NCBI GenBank assembly: GCA_905197905.1
Contig: CAJKAP010000001.1
Coordinates: forward strand, 62,001-126,000
Origin: an uncultured Sutterella sp.
GTDB lineage: Bacteria > Pseudomonadota > Gammaproteobacteria > Burkholderiales > Burkholderiaceae_F
Reading direction: 5' to 3'
DNA: 64,000 nt
The notes beneath the pieces were generated by a model. That model worked only from the letters and a program-made list of their open reading frames with translations, had not been told where the DNA came from and did not search any database. The position numbers were made by a program, and so were the translations under genes. Each line of letters starts with the position of its first letter. The first letter of the stretch is position 1. This document shows, in pieces, positions 7,425-15,866 of the stretch.

Positions 7425-7877
7425 ATGCAAGTTATTCTGCTTGAAAAAATCGTTCACTTGGGCAACCTCGGTGACGTGGTTAAGGTCAAAGACGGCTACG
7501 CTCGTAACTTCTTGATCCCCCAGGGTCACGCCAAGCGTGCTACCCAGGCTGCGATCGCTGAATTCGAAACCCGTCGTGCTGAGCTCGAAAAGGCTCAGGC
7601 TGAACGCGTTGCTGCCGCTCAGGCTATTGCTGACACCCTCAACGGTGCTGATATCGAAATCGCTAGCAAGGCTGGTGTGGATGGCCGTCTCTTCGGTTCC
7701 GTCACCAACCACGACATTGCTGAAGCTATCGATGCTAAGTACAACCTCCAGATCAAGAAGTCTCAGGTTCGTACGCCGCTCGGTGCTATCAAGGCCGTTG
7801 GCGAATACGTTATCACGATCGGCTTGTTGTCTGACATCACCGCTGACGTGACTGTGAAGGTTGTGGCTGAAGCCTAA
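7425..7877 (+). CDS. rplI: 50S ribosomal protein L9
   Basis: The 150-residue protein has the standard bacterial L9 length. The N-terminal rRNA-binding domain (MQVILLEKIVHLGNLGDVVK, then DGYARNFLIPQGHA) contains the conserved loop of the family. A long connecting helix (about 41-75) leads to the C-terminal domain. L9 sits at the base of the L1 stalk and limits frameshifting. GGGAG precedes the start by 7 nt. A strong terminator ends the operon after it. Confidence 0.97.
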   Translation: MQVILLEKIVHLGNLGDVVKVKDGYARNFLIPQGHAKRATQAAIAEFETRRAELEKAQAERVAAAQAIADTLNGADIEIASKAGVDGRLFGSVTNHDIAEAIDAKYNLQIKKSQVRTPLGAIKAVGEYVITIGLLSDITADVTVKVVAEA

Positions 7878-7904
7878 TACCTTAACGAGGGTTTAAAAAA
7901 AATT

Positions 7905-7940
7905 AGAGCTATTCCTTTTCGGAGGAGTAGCTCTTTTTTT
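7905..7940 (+). terminator. Terminator of the rpsF-rplI operon
   Basis: AGAGCTA (7905-7911) pairs with TAGCTCT (7928-7934), supported by an inner TCC/GGA, and is followed by seven T residues. Confidence 0.88.
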
Positions 7941-8048
7941 CTCCAACGAAAACTCAAAAACGGTATCGATTTTTTCAGGTCAATCCTGTAGGATTTCCTA
8001 TAGACTTTTCATTAAACCTCTCAATTTTTCCAAAGCCAATATTTCAGT

Positions 8049-8078
8049 AGGAGGCGGTATTTTTACCGTACAAGCATG
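8049..8078 (+). promoter_or_regulatory. Hairpin between Shine-Dalgarno and start codon of dnaB
   Basis: The only good Shine-Dalgarno, AGGAGG (8049-8054), lies 21 nt before the ATG at 8076, too far for normal initiation. The gap contains CGGTA-TTTT-TACCG (8055-8068), a 5-bp stem with a 4-nt loop that abuts the Shine-Dalgarno. If it folds, the unpaired distance drops to 7 nt. Confidence 0.55.
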
Positions 8079-9470
8079 AGTGATTTACCAGAAACAGACG
8101 TTGCTGCCGAGTCTGTACGTCGACCGCCGCAGAGTATTCAAAGTGAGCAGTCAATTTTGGGCGGGCTGCTGATTGATAACCACGCCTTCGATAGCATTGT
8201 AGATTTGGTAAAGCCAGAGGATTTTTGCCGTCGAGACCATCGCCTTATTTTTGAACACATCGTCGCCATGATCGGTACTGGTCGTCCTGCAGACGTTCTC
8301 ACTGTCATGGAAAGCTTGCGCGACAAGGGACTCGCTGACGAAGTGGGTGGCTTTGCGTACTTAAATGAACTCGTCAACAATACGCCTTCTGCAGCGAATA
8401 TTCGCCGCTATGCTGAAATCGTGCACGATAAGGCAGTGTTGCGCCAGTTAATTACTGTGGGCGACAAGCTTGTGTCCGACGCGCTCAATCCAGATGGTCG
8501 CGAAACAAGCGCGATTTTGGATGAAGCGGAACGTGAAGTGTTGGCCATTAATGAGCGCAACGCTCGTGGTAAGCGGGGCTTCCAGTCCGTAGCAACCTTG
8601 GTGCGTGATGTCTCCGAGAAGATTATTGATCTCTACCAGAATAGGAAAGGCTCTGATGTTACTGGGGTCCCCACAGGCTACTCTAACTTGGACCGTGAAT
8701 TAGCGGGGATGCAACGAGGCGATTTGATCATTCTGGCAGGTCGTCCTTCCATGGGTAAAACCTCGCTTGCTGTGAATATCGCGGAATATGTGGGGCTCAG
8801 GCAAGAACTCCCTGTGGCCATTTTCTCTTTGGAAATGGGTGGAGACCAATTGACACAACGTCTCATCAGTTCCATTGCTAATATCGATGCTCAGCGCTTG
8901 CGCAAAGGCCAGCTCAACGATGAAGAGTGGGGTGCGTTTACGCGTGCAATCCACACTCTAGAGAGCAAACAAATCTACATTGACGACACGTCAGCGCTCA
9001 CCATTTCTGAACTGGCTAGCCGCTCTCGTCGTCTGATGAATCAAACGGGCCCTCTTGCGCTTATTGTCGTCGACTATATTCAATTGATGACAGGGCGTGC
9101 TGGTGCGGATAACCGCTCGACTGAGCTCTCGGAAATTTCTCGTGGCTTGAAGTCGCTCGCTAAAGAATTGCACTGTCCAGTCTTGGTCTTGTCGCAGTTA
9201 AACCGCTCTCTTGAACAGCGTCAAAATCGCCGTCCGATTATGTCTGACTTGCGTGAATCTGGCGCTATCGAACAGGACGCGGACGTAATCATGTTTATTT
9301 ATCGTGACGTGGTGTACCACGCCGATACGCCAGACAAAGACTTGGCAGAACTCATTATTGCTAAACAACGTAACGGTCCGATTGGTACTTTGCGTATGGT
9401 GTTCCGTGGCGGAAACACGCGCTTTGAAACCTGGTCGGGTGACGAGGGTTATTGGGCGGGTGCTGAATAA
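8076..9470 (+). CDS. dnaB: Replicative DNA helicase DnaB
   Basis: This 464-residue protein is close to E. coli DnaB (471). The N-terminal helical domain (PPQSIQSEQSILGGLLID, about 17-34) mediates hexamer collar and primase contacts. The RecA-like ATPase domain has Walker A in GRPSMGKTS (about 223-231), a Walker B region in LALIVVDYIQLM (about 327-338) and the late motif SDLRESGAIEQDADVIMFIY. DnaB unwinds DNA 5'-3' at the fork. No other start codon fits better than ATG 8076, in spite of the distant Shine-Dalgarno. It lies 198 bp after rplI beyond a terminator, so it probably has its own promoter. Confidence 0.96.
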   Translation: MSDLPETDVAAESVRRPPQSIQSEQSILGGLLIDNHAFDSIVDLVKPEDFCRRDHRLIFEHIVAMIGTGRPADVLTVMESLRDKGLADEVGGFAYLNELVNNTPSAANIRRYAEIVHDKAVLRQLITVGDKLVSDALNPDGRETSAILDEAEREVLAINERNARGKRGFQSVATLVRDVSEKIIDLYQNRKGSDVTGVPTGYSNLDRELAGMQRGDLIILAGRPSMGKTSLAVNIAEYVGLRQELPVAIFSLEMGGDQLTQRLISSIANIDAQRLRKGQLNDEEWGAFTRAIHTLESKQIYIDDTSALTISELASRSRRLMNQTGPLALIVVDYIQLMTGRAGADNRSTELSEISRGLKSLAKELHCPVLVLSQLNRSLEQRQNRRPIMSDLRESGAIEQDADVIMFIYRDVVYHADTPDKDLAELIIAKQRNGPIGTLRMVFRGGNTRFETWSGDEGYWAGAE

Positions 9471-9500
9471 GCATCTCGTCCTTCAAGGAGATAAGCCGTC

Positions 9501-10013
9501 ATGATGGAATGGTTTCATCAAGTCGACTGGTTTGCCGTGCTCTGCTGGCTCGGCGCCATTTCTTGTATCGTTGCTGGGTTAGCGGGAACAGTGATTCCCG
9601 CTATTCCTGGCCTTCCTCTGATTGCCGCGGGCGCCGCGCTAATCGGTTGGGCTGGTAACTTTGAGATTGTTGGCTGGAGCACGATTATCGTGCTTGCCGT
9701 CTTTGCCATTGTCGGGGTCATCATCGATACGGTTGCCCAAACTGCTGGTGCGCAAAAAGCCGGGGCGAGTGCCTATGGGATTTGGGGCTCTGTGATCGGG
9801 ACTGTCGTCGGGGTTTTCATCGGCGGTCTTGTGGGGATTTTAATTTTCCCCTTGCTAGGAGCCTTTGTAGGCGAATTTGTCGCTAAACGCGATATGCTTC
9901 ACGCAGGACGCGTTGGTGTGGCAACTTGGATCGGTATGGTTGTAGGAACCGCCGCGAAGATTGCCATCGCCTTTATGATGATTGGTATTTTGATCTGGGC
10001 TTACCTCGTCTAA
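9501..10013 (+). CDS. DUF456 family membrane protein
   Basis: This is a 170-residue, very hydrophobic protein with about five membrane segments. The signature GLAGTVIPAIPGLPLIAAGA (about 27-46) is characteristic of the DUF456 family, whose biochemical role is unknown. Glycine-rich helices dominate the remainder (GSVIGTVVGVFIGGLVGILI, about 96-115). Tandem ATGs occur at 9501 and 9504, with AAGGAG 10 nt upstream of the first. It lies 30 bp after dnaB with no terminator between them, so it may be co-transcribed. Confidence 0.85.
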   Translation: MMEWFHQVDWFAVLCWLGAISCIVAGLAGTVIPAIPGLPLIAAGAALIGWAGNFEIVGWSTIIVLAVFAIVGVIIDTVAQTAGAQKAGASAYGIWGSVIGTVVGVFIGGLVGILIFPLLGAFVGEFVAKRDMLHAGRVGVATWIGMVVGTAAKIAIAFMMIGILIWAYLV

Positions 10014-10030
10014 GCCTCGCTTTAAAGCGA

Positions 10031-10068
10031 AAAAAGGCGCTTTCTTTTTTGTGAGAAAGCGCCTTTTT
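10031..10068. terminator. Bidirectional terminator between the DUF456 gene and phoH
   Basis: AAAAAGGCGCTTTC pairs with GAGAAAGCGCCTTTTT. A-rich and T-rich flanks on both sides let it serve both convergent genes. Confidence 0.9.
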
Positions 10069-10083
10069 AATGGCTGTAAGCGT

Positions 10084-11991
10084 TTAGAGAACGTCAACGG
10101 CGTATTCCGCCAAGCGAGAACGCTCGCCACGCGCGAGGGTGATCGTGGCAGCGTGTTCCCAATTCTTGAATCGGTCAACCGCGTAGGTGAGCCCGGAGCT
10201 CCCTTCGGTGAGGTAGGGCGTATCGATCTGTGCGAGGTTCCCCAAGCAGACGATCTTGGTGCCAGGACCCGCACGGGTGATCAAGGTCTTGATCTGTTTA
10301 GGACTCAAGTTCTGGGCCTCATCGATAATCAAGAATTTCTTCAAGAAAGTGCGGCCACGCATAAAACTCATCGACTTCACGCGGATACGATTCTTGAGAA
10401 GATTCATCCCTGTTTTACGAGCCCATTCACCGGCACTCGAATCAAAGCTCTGGAGCACTTCTAGATTGTCTTCAAGGGCACCCATCCAAGGCGCCATCTT
10501 CTCTTCTTCCGTTCCAGGTAAATAGCCGATATCGTCGCCCACGCTCACCGTAGCACGCGTGATGATGATTTCACTAAAGCGGTTTTGATCCATCGTTTGG
10601 ACGAGGGCCGTTGCGAGCGTCAGAAGTGTTTTCCCTGTGCCCGCTTGCCCCAGAATCGTCACGAAGTCGATATTAGGATCCATCAAGAGGTTGAGGGCCA
10701 TATTCTGCTCAGCATTGCGAGCGTGAATTCCCCAAGCTTTAAAGCCCTTAATGTAGTCCTTCAAAATACGCACTTCGACGCGACGACCCTGAACGTGCGA
10801 GACGGCGCCCATGAAGTCTGGGTCACCACTCACGGTTAGGCACTGATTGAGGAAGGGGAGTTCCCCATAGGGCCAATCAAAGAGGTAGCGCGTGCCATCG
10901 GCTTGCGCTTTCACCTGAAGAGAGTCTTCAACTTGTTGCCAGAAATTGACAGGAAGCTCTAAGCGCCCCGAATAAATCATTTCCGTGTCGTCAATGACTT
11001 TATCGGAGAGGTAGTCTTCCGTCGCAATGCCGAGGACGGAAGCCTTGATTCGCATGTTGATGTCTTTACTCACCAACACAATGGTGCGATCAGCAAACGC
11101 GGTTTCGGCGCCCTTGGCGGTGGCCAAAATCAAGTTGTCAGCCTTGGTGATCGGGAGCTCAGCAGGAAGTTTTCCTGCGATGGGGCGCGTTTCAATGAAA
11201 AGGCGACCCGAGGCTTCGGAGTTTCCAAGAAGCGAGAGCGGAATTCCTTGATCAAGGGGACCATGATGGAGCTCCGTGAGCTGATCAAGCGAGCGGCTCA
11301 CACTGCGTGCATTACGCGCTACGTCTGTGACACCAGTCTTGTGATTGTCGAGCTCTTCGAGCACGATCATCGGGATAAAGACATCATGCTCTTCAAAGTG
11401 GAAAAGACAGAGCGGATCATGCATCAGCACATTCGTGTCGAGCACGAAGAGTTTTGGCCCGTCTTTAAGCATGGCGAGACGGCTTAAGCGCGTGGAGGCA
11501 CCACCCTGAATGCGACGCGGGTTAGTTTCTTCTGTACCGTCTGCAGACTTAGCGAGAACGGGGGCTTCTGCCGTTTGAGGTACCTTTTTCACTTGAGGCG
11601 CTGTTGCCTTGTGTGTGGGCGCACTCTCTGGCGCAGCAGGTGCTTTTACGCGCGAGAGTGCCTTGGCTTTAGCCACGCGTTGCGCTTTGGCGCTCGAAGG
11701 CGCAGGCGCTGCTTCCAGCGTGAGTTCGGGAGACTTCGCTTTCTTCTTACTCTTAGCTTGGGAGGGCGGTGTGACTTGTTTAGCTTTCGCGGTCGCTTTG
11801 GCGGCTTTTTTCGCTACAGGCGCTTTGGGTGCACTTTGAGAAACTTCAGAAGTAGGGGACTGGGGAAGCGTTGCGTTTTTCTCAGTTGAGGGAGCTGAGC
11901 GAGACTTTTTCGCTCGTGCTTTGGGTTTTGCTTCAGGACCGTAGTCCGTAAGGATATCGCCTAACTGAGAGGGCGCTTGAGGTAAGGGCAT
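10084..11991 (-). CDS. PIN-PhoH fusion ATPase with a long basic N-terminal tail
   Basis: This 635-residue protein has three parts. Residues 1-160 are low-complexity, rich in Lys, Ala and Pro (for example PKAPVAKKAAKATAKAKQ), probably disordered. Residues about 178-310 form a PIN ribonuclease domain (LFVLDTNVLMHDP, then VFIPMIVLEELDNHK) with the expected acidic residues. The C-terminal part is a PhoH-type P-loop ATPase with Walker A LGQAGTGKTLL and FLIIDEAQNLSPKQIKTL. PIN-PhoH proteins (PhoH2 class) have been described as RNA helicase/ribonucleases in actinobacteria; I infer a similar RNA role. The tail exceeds the usual family length and may bind nucleic acid. AGAGGAAG precedes the ATG at 11991. 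Confidence 0.9.
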   Translation of the reverse strand: MPLPQAPSQLGDILTDYGPEAKPKARAKKSRSAPSTEKNATLPQSPTSEVSQSAPKAPVAKKAAKATAKAKQVTPPSQAKSKKKAKSPELTLEAAPAPSSAKAQRVAKAKALSRVKAPAAPESAPTHKATAPQVKKVPQTAEAPVLAKSADGTEETNPRRIQGGASTRLSRLAMLKDGPKLFVLDTNVLMHDPLCLFHFEEHDVFIPMIVLEELDNHKTGVTDVARNARSVSRSLDQLTELHHGPLDQGIPLSLLGNSEASGRLFIETRPIAGKLPAELPITKADNLILATAKGAETAFADRTIVLVSKDINMRIKASVLGIATEDYLSDKVIDDTEMIYSGRLELPVNFWQQVEDSLQVKAQADGTRYLFDWPYGELPFLNQCLTVSGDPDFMGAVSHVQGRRVEVRILKDYIKGFKAWGIHARNAEQNMALNLLMDPNIDFVTILGQAGTGKTLLTLATALVQTMDQNRFSEIIITRATVSVGDDIGYLPGTEEEKMAPWMGALEDNLEVLQSFDSSAGEWARKTGMNLLKNRIRVKSMSFMRGRTFLKKFLIIDEAQNLSPKQIKTLITRAGPGTKIVCLGNLAQIDTPYLTEGSSGLTYAVDRFKNWEHAATITLARGERSRLAEYAVDVL

Positions 11992-12029
11992 AGTGGAGAC
12001 TTCCTCTTAAAAAGTCATTGATTACTTCC

Positions 12030-12058
12030 ATTATAAAGGCCCGCAAATGAGTTGTCGG
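12030..12058 (-). promoter_or_regulatory. Candidate promoter of the PIN-PhoH gene
   Basis: On the minus strand CCGACA (12053-12058), a 17-bp spacer and a perfect TATAAT (12030-12035) lie about 39 bp before the start codon. Confidence 0.6.
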
Positions 12059-12230
12059 TAGAGGAAAACGAGATCAGCCAAAAAAGGAAAGAAGAAGACG
12101 TCTTCTCGGAGAGGCAAATTGCAATGAACACTATAGGGAAAAGCTCCTAAAAGTACTCCTTTAGACGGATATTCAGCATGACGTTTTTCCCTCTATTGGC
12201 GGATAGGGTTTCTTTTTTATCAAGCACTCA
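12059..12230. other. Divergent intergenic region, no gene seen
   Basis: This is the middle of the 338-bp gap between phoH (minus) and the thrC-like gene (plus). Promoters are visible at either end, but no ORF, tRNA or clear repeat lies between them. The conserved betaproteobacterial neighbour hom is not here. Confidence 0.6.
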
Positions 12231-12258
12231 TTGCGCAACACAGAAAATCAGGTACTAT
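12231..12258 (+). promoter_or_regulatory. Candidate promoter of the thrC-like gene
   Basis: TTGCGC (12231-12236), a 16-bp spacer and TACTAT (12253-12258) lie about 70 bp before the ATG at 12330. Confidence 0.6.
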
Positions 12259-12329
12259 GACTCTAGACCTATTAGATTGGAAATCCCAAGTTTCCACTTG
12301 ATAAATCAAGATTCACCAGGAAGTTACAT

Positions 12330-13766
12330 ATGAAGTATGTATCCACCCGAGGAGACAATACTCCTCGTTCTTTTACCGATATTCTCTACGAAGGCTTTGC
12401 ACCAGATAATGGTCTTTACGTACCGCAGGAATATCCCAAAGTCACGCGTGATCAACTTCGTTTGTGGAAAGGGCTGGATTATGCCGCTCTCGCCTACGAA
12501 ATCGTCCGTCTTTTCGCGCCTGAGTTTCCGAAAGACCTAGTGTGGCAATTGGCGAATGAAACTTATCAGGGAGAGAATTTCATCCACCGTCGTGATTCCT
12601 TCCGCCCTGAAACCGTTGCGCCAGTGACTTGGTTGCGTGGCGACGATGGCATTGGCCTTTTGGAACTCTCCAACGGTCCTTCGCTTGCCTTTGACGATAT
12701 CCCGTTGCAGTTCTTGGCGCGTCTTTATGATCACCGTCCGAATAAAGCGACGGAGCCCTTGAACCTTTTAGGAGCAAGTACTGGGGACATGGGGGCTGCG
12801 GCTGCAACCGCTTTTGCAGGTAAAGAAGGCGTCAAGCTGATTCTCTTGTCGCCTAAAGGCCGTATGAGTGACTTCCAGGCCCAGCAGCTCTATTCTTGCC
12901 AGGCAGCTAACGTCTACAACATCGAAATTGATGGGACGTTCGACAACTGCCAGGACATTGTGAATACGCTCTTGAAAGACCGTGAATTCGCGCAGAAGAG
13001 CCACTTAAAGAGCATCAACTCGGTGCTCTGGCCTAGCATCTTGATGCAGGTGGTCTACTACTTCCACTCTTACCTTGAAGCGGTGCCGAATTGTGGCGAA
13101 GAAATCGTCTACGTGGTGCCCGCGGGTAACTTCGGTAACGCTTTTGCGGCTTGGGTCGCGAAGATGATGGGCTTGCCGATTATGCGCATGATCATCAGCA
13201 CGAACGAAAACGATGCGATGGATGCGCTCTTCCGTACGGGTCGTTATCATCCGAGACCCGCAAGCGAAACGATTGCAACCTCGTCTCCGTCGGCGGATAT
13301 TTCTCGCGCAGCAAACTTCGAGCGCTTCCTCTTTGAATTCTTGGATCGTAATGCTGAGCGTGTGTGTGAATTGATGGCTGATCTCAAAGAAAAGGGTGAA
13401 TTCGAGCTCACGCGTGAAGAATTCAAGAAGTTGCGTCTCTGTGGCGCAATTTCTGGGAATTCCGACCATGCAAACCGCCTCGAAATGATCGAATGGATGC
13501 ACGTGGAGTACGACATGTACGTCGATCCGCATACCGCCGATACGCTCTTTAGCGGCGTCTATATGCACCCAGTGGGCATGCGCACGATCTGCTTAGAGAC
13601 GGTGAATCCGCTCAAATTTACGCCGATGATTAAGATGGCAACGGGCTGTGACGTAGAGTTGCCTGATGACTTCAAGGATATCTACAAGCGACCCATTCGC
13701 AAGATTTCGCTCCCGAGCGACATTGAAGTTATTCGTGCGGAAATTAACCGCATCCTTGGCGAATAA
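12330..13766 (+). CDS. thrC: Threonine synthase-like protein lacking the PLP lysine
   Basis: This 478-residue protein aligns end to end by eye with bacterial threonine synthases, the PLP enzymes that convert O-phosphohomoserine to threonine. It has the N-terminal MKYVSTRGDN, then LLSPKGRMSDFQAQQLYS, VPAGNFGNAFAAWVAKMMGL and TNENDAMDALFRTG. Two catalytic motifs are altered. The usual GPTLAFKD, whose Lys forms the Schiff base with PLP, reads GPSLAFDD, with Asp122 encoded by GAC at 12693-12695. The phosphate-binding SGDTG motif reads STGDMG (150-155). AGGAAG precedes the start. In related betaproteobacteria the order is hom-thrC-moeA-moaD-moaE-clpB; here hom is missing. The frame is intact, so it is either a non-PLP descendant or a divergent enzyme. 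Confidence 0.8.
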   Translation: MKYVSTRGDNTPRSFTDILYEGFAPDNGLYVPQEYPKVTRDQLRLWKGLDYAALAYEIVRLFAPEFPKDLVWQLANETYQGENFIHRRDSFRPETVAPVTWLRGDDGIGLLELSNGPSLAFDDIPLQFLARLYDHRPNKATEPLNLLGASTGDMGAAAATAFAGKEGVKLILLSPKGRMSDFQAQQLYSCQAANVYNIEIDGTFDNCQDIVNTLLKDREFAQKSHLKSINSVLWPSILMQVVYYFHSYLEAVPNCGEEIVYVVPAGNFGNAFAAWVAKMMGLPIMRMIISTNENDAMDALFRTGRYHPRPASETIATSSPSADISRAANFERFLFEFLDRNAERVCELMADLKEKGEFELTREEFKKLRLCGAISGNSDHANRLEMIEWMHVEYDMYVDPHTADTLFSGVYMHPVGMRTICLETVNPLKFTPMIKMATGCDVELPDDFKDIYKRPIRKISLPSDIEVIRAEINRILGE

Positions 13767-13781
13767 AAAGGAATCGACACC

Positions 13782-14285
13782 ATGCCAACTCCCATTTGCT
13801 TTGGGTTTGTTGGGTATTCGGAGTCGGGTAAAACCACATTAGCCTCCGCCGTGACAGCTGAGTTGTCACGGCGTGGCTTTAAAGTGGCCGTGCTCAAAGA
13901 TGCCCATCATCAGGTGGATATGGATACCCCAGGGAAAGATACTTGGCGCTATCGAGAAAATGGCGCAAAGCAAGTCATTTTGCGCACGCCAGAGCGGTGG
14001 GTGTTGCAAACGAGCACGCCGAGCACTCCCTCTATAGACGAGTTACTCACCCACTTGGATAACCCCGACATTATCCTCATTGAGGGGTTTAAAAATGAAG
14101 GAAACTTCCCTAAAATTGAGGTGATACGCGCGGCACAACCGAAAACGGGTCCGTGGCTTTATTTGAGTCACCGCGACATCGTAGCGATTGCGACCGACCG
14201 AACCGACCTGAACCATTCCCTCGTGGAACTCGATATCAATGACCCCATTGCTGTCGCGGATTTTATTGTGGCAAGTCCTAAATGA
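13782..14285 (+). CDS. mobB: Molybdopterin-guanine dinucleotide biosynthesis protein MobB
   Basis: This is a 167-residue P-loop GTP-binding protein (Walker A GYSESGKTT, about 11-19), with the family motif VLKDAHHQVDMDTPGKDTWR and a Walker B-like IILIEGFKNEG. MobB assists MobA in attaching GMP to molybdopterin to form the guanine dinucleotide cofactor used by DMSO-reductase family enzymes. AAGGAA lies 10 nt before the ATG. The gene ends in an ATGA overlap with moeA, which implies translational coupling. mobA is not in the window. Confidence 0.92.
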   Translation: MPTPICFGFVGYSESGKTTLASAVTAELSRRGFKVAVLKDAHHQVDMDTPGKDTWRYRENGAKQVILRTPERWVLQTSTPSTPSIDELLTHLDNPDIILIEGFKNEGNFPKIEVIRAAQPKTGPWLYLSHRDIVAIATDRTDLNHSLVELDINDPIAVADFIVASPK

Positions 14286-15487
14286 TTACTTATACCGAAG
14301 CTCTGTCGCGTCTGCTCGAGAAGGCAGAACCGATTGCCGACACTGAAACCATACCTCTTCTCTATTCCACACACCGCGTGCTTGCAGAAGAAATCGTGAG
14401 CCCGATTGCGGTTCCGAGTTGGGATAATTCGCAAATGGATGGCTACGCAGTGCGCCACGAAGACCTTGTGGGCGCCACGGAGGAAAACCCTGTCAAGCTT
14501 CCTGTTTCTGCTCGTATTCCAGCTGGGAATGTCGGTGACAAACTCGAGGCTGGGACCGTAGCTCGTATCTTTACGGGCGCTCCGATGCCAGAAGATGCTG
14601 ATACGGTCATTCCTCAAGAGTTGGTCGAACGCGAAGGGGACTTTGCGATTTTCCGCACTGCTTTAAAACCTGGTGCCTGGGTGCGTCGCCGTGGTAGTGA
14701 CGTGGAACAGGGGGCTACGGTGCTCGCAAGTGGCGAGCGGTTAACGCCTGCTCGCATCGGGATGATTGCTTCGATTGGGCGCGCTTATGTGAAGGTGTAT
14801 CGCCGTTTGCGTGTGGGGATTTTCTTCTCCGGCAATGAGCTGGTGCAGCCTGGCGAACCCCTGCCTCCTGGTGGCATCTACAACTCTAACCGCTTTATGG
14901 TGCGTAGCCTTTTGCAGACGTTGGGCTGCGAAGTGGTGGACTTAGGAAATGTGCCCGATACATTGGACGCGACGATTGCGGCTTTTGAAAAGGCAACGCA
15001 AGCCTCTGACGTGATTCTTTCTACGGGCGGGATGTCCGTGGGTGAAGAAGATCACGTAAAAAATGCCGTGGAAGCGCTGGGCGAAATTTCGCTCTGGCGA
15101 GTGAAGCTGAAACCAGGCAAACCCTTGGCCTTTGGCTCTGTGAAGGGAGTGCCTTTCGTGGGCTGTCCAGGTAACCCGGTCGCAGGCTTTGTGGTTTTCT
15201 TGATGATGGCACGTCCCTTCTTACTGCGCCGTATGGGCTTAACGGATACGGAAATTCATCCTTTGAGCGTACGTGCTGACTTTGACTGGGAAACACCTGG
15301 CGACAGACAAGAATTTGTGCGCGTGCGCCGTAATGCGACGGGTGGGGTGGATCTCTACCACACACAGAATTCTCAGGTCCTCTCTTCTTGCGCTTGGGCC
15401 GATGGGCTCGTGGATATTCCCGTGGGCGCAACCGTGAAGAAGGGTGACGTGGTGAATTACTACCCGTTCTGCCAGTTTTTTGCCTAA
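14282..15487 (+). CDS. moeA: Molybdopterin molybdenumtransferase MoeA
   Basis: This 401-residue protein matches the usual MoeA length (411 in E. coli). MoeA inserts molybdate into adenylylated molybdopterin. Visible motifs include VPSWDNSQMDGYAVRHED in domain III, IFTGAPMPEDADTVIPQE, the substrate-binding ILSTGGMSVGEEDHVK (usually SGGVSVG) and FVGCPGNPVAGFVVF near the end. It overlaps mobB by 4 bp. A terminator follows, so moaD-moaE downstream probably has separate initiation or relies on read-through. Confidence 0.95.
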   Translation: MITYTEALSRLLEKAEPIADTETIPLLYSTHRVLAEEIVSPIAVPSWDNSQMDGYAVRHEDLVGATEENPVKLPVSARIPAGNVGDKLEAGTVARIFTGAPMPEDADTVIPQELVEREGDFAIFRTALKPGAWVRRRGSDVEQGATVLASGERLTPARIGMIASIGRAYVKVYRRLRVGIFFSGNELVQPGEPLPPGGIYNSNRFMVRSLLQTLGCEVVDLGNVPDTLDATIAAFEKATQASDVILSTGGMSVGEEDHVKNAVEALGEISLWRVKLKPGKPLAFGSVKGVPFVGCPGNPVAGFVVFLMMARPFLLRRMGLTDTEIHPLSVRADFDWETPGDRQEFVRVRRNATGGVDLYHTQNSQVLSSCAWADGLVDIPVGATVKKGDVVNYYPFCQFFA

Positions 15488-15527
15488 TAGCACTCGATAG
15501 AGGCTTTTAGATTTTCCTTTTTATCAC

Positions 15528-15554
15528 GCCTAAATGTTGCGTTTAGGCTTTTTT
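15528..15554 (+). terminator. Terminator after moeA
   Basis: GCCTAAA (15528-15534) pairs with TTTAGGC (15542-15548) around a 7-nt loop and is followed by six T residues. Confidence 0.85.
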
Positions 15555-15602
15555 CTCCCACTCACGTCCTGGTTGAAGCGATCAGGCATGGAGGTTTTGT
15601 TT

Positions 15603-15860
15603 ATGAAGATTCGAGTTTTGTACTTTGCTCTCTTGCGAGATGCGATGGAACGCGCTGAAGAAGCTCTGGAAGTTCCAGAAACGGTTCGTACCGTTGGCGA
15701 ATTGCGCACGTGGCTGATGTCGCGTGGCGAACCCAGCGCTAGCGCCCTTTCTAACACAAAGCGCCTTCGTGCTGCGGTTAACCAAGATATGGCTGAACCA
15801 GATACCGTTCTTAAGAACGGTGACGAAGTCGCTTTCTTCCCGCCCGTCACTGGGGGTTAA
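15603..15860 (+). CDS. moaD: Molybdopterin synthase small subunit MoaD
   Basis: This 85-residue beta-grasp protein has the start KIRVLYFALLRDAMERAEE and the C-terminal PPVTGG. The terminal diglycine is thiocarboxylated and donates sulfur to cyclic pyranopterin monophosphate. I chose ATG 15603 rather than the longer frame because GGAGG sits 7 nt before it and the domain begins there. It lies immediately before moaE, its partner in the synthase heterotetramer. Confidence 0.94.
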   Translation: MKIRVLYFALLRDAMERAEEALEVPETVRTVGELRTWLMSRGEPSASALSNTKRLRAAVNQDMAEPDTVLKNGDEVAFFPPVTGG

Positions 15861-15866
15861 GCCGCT

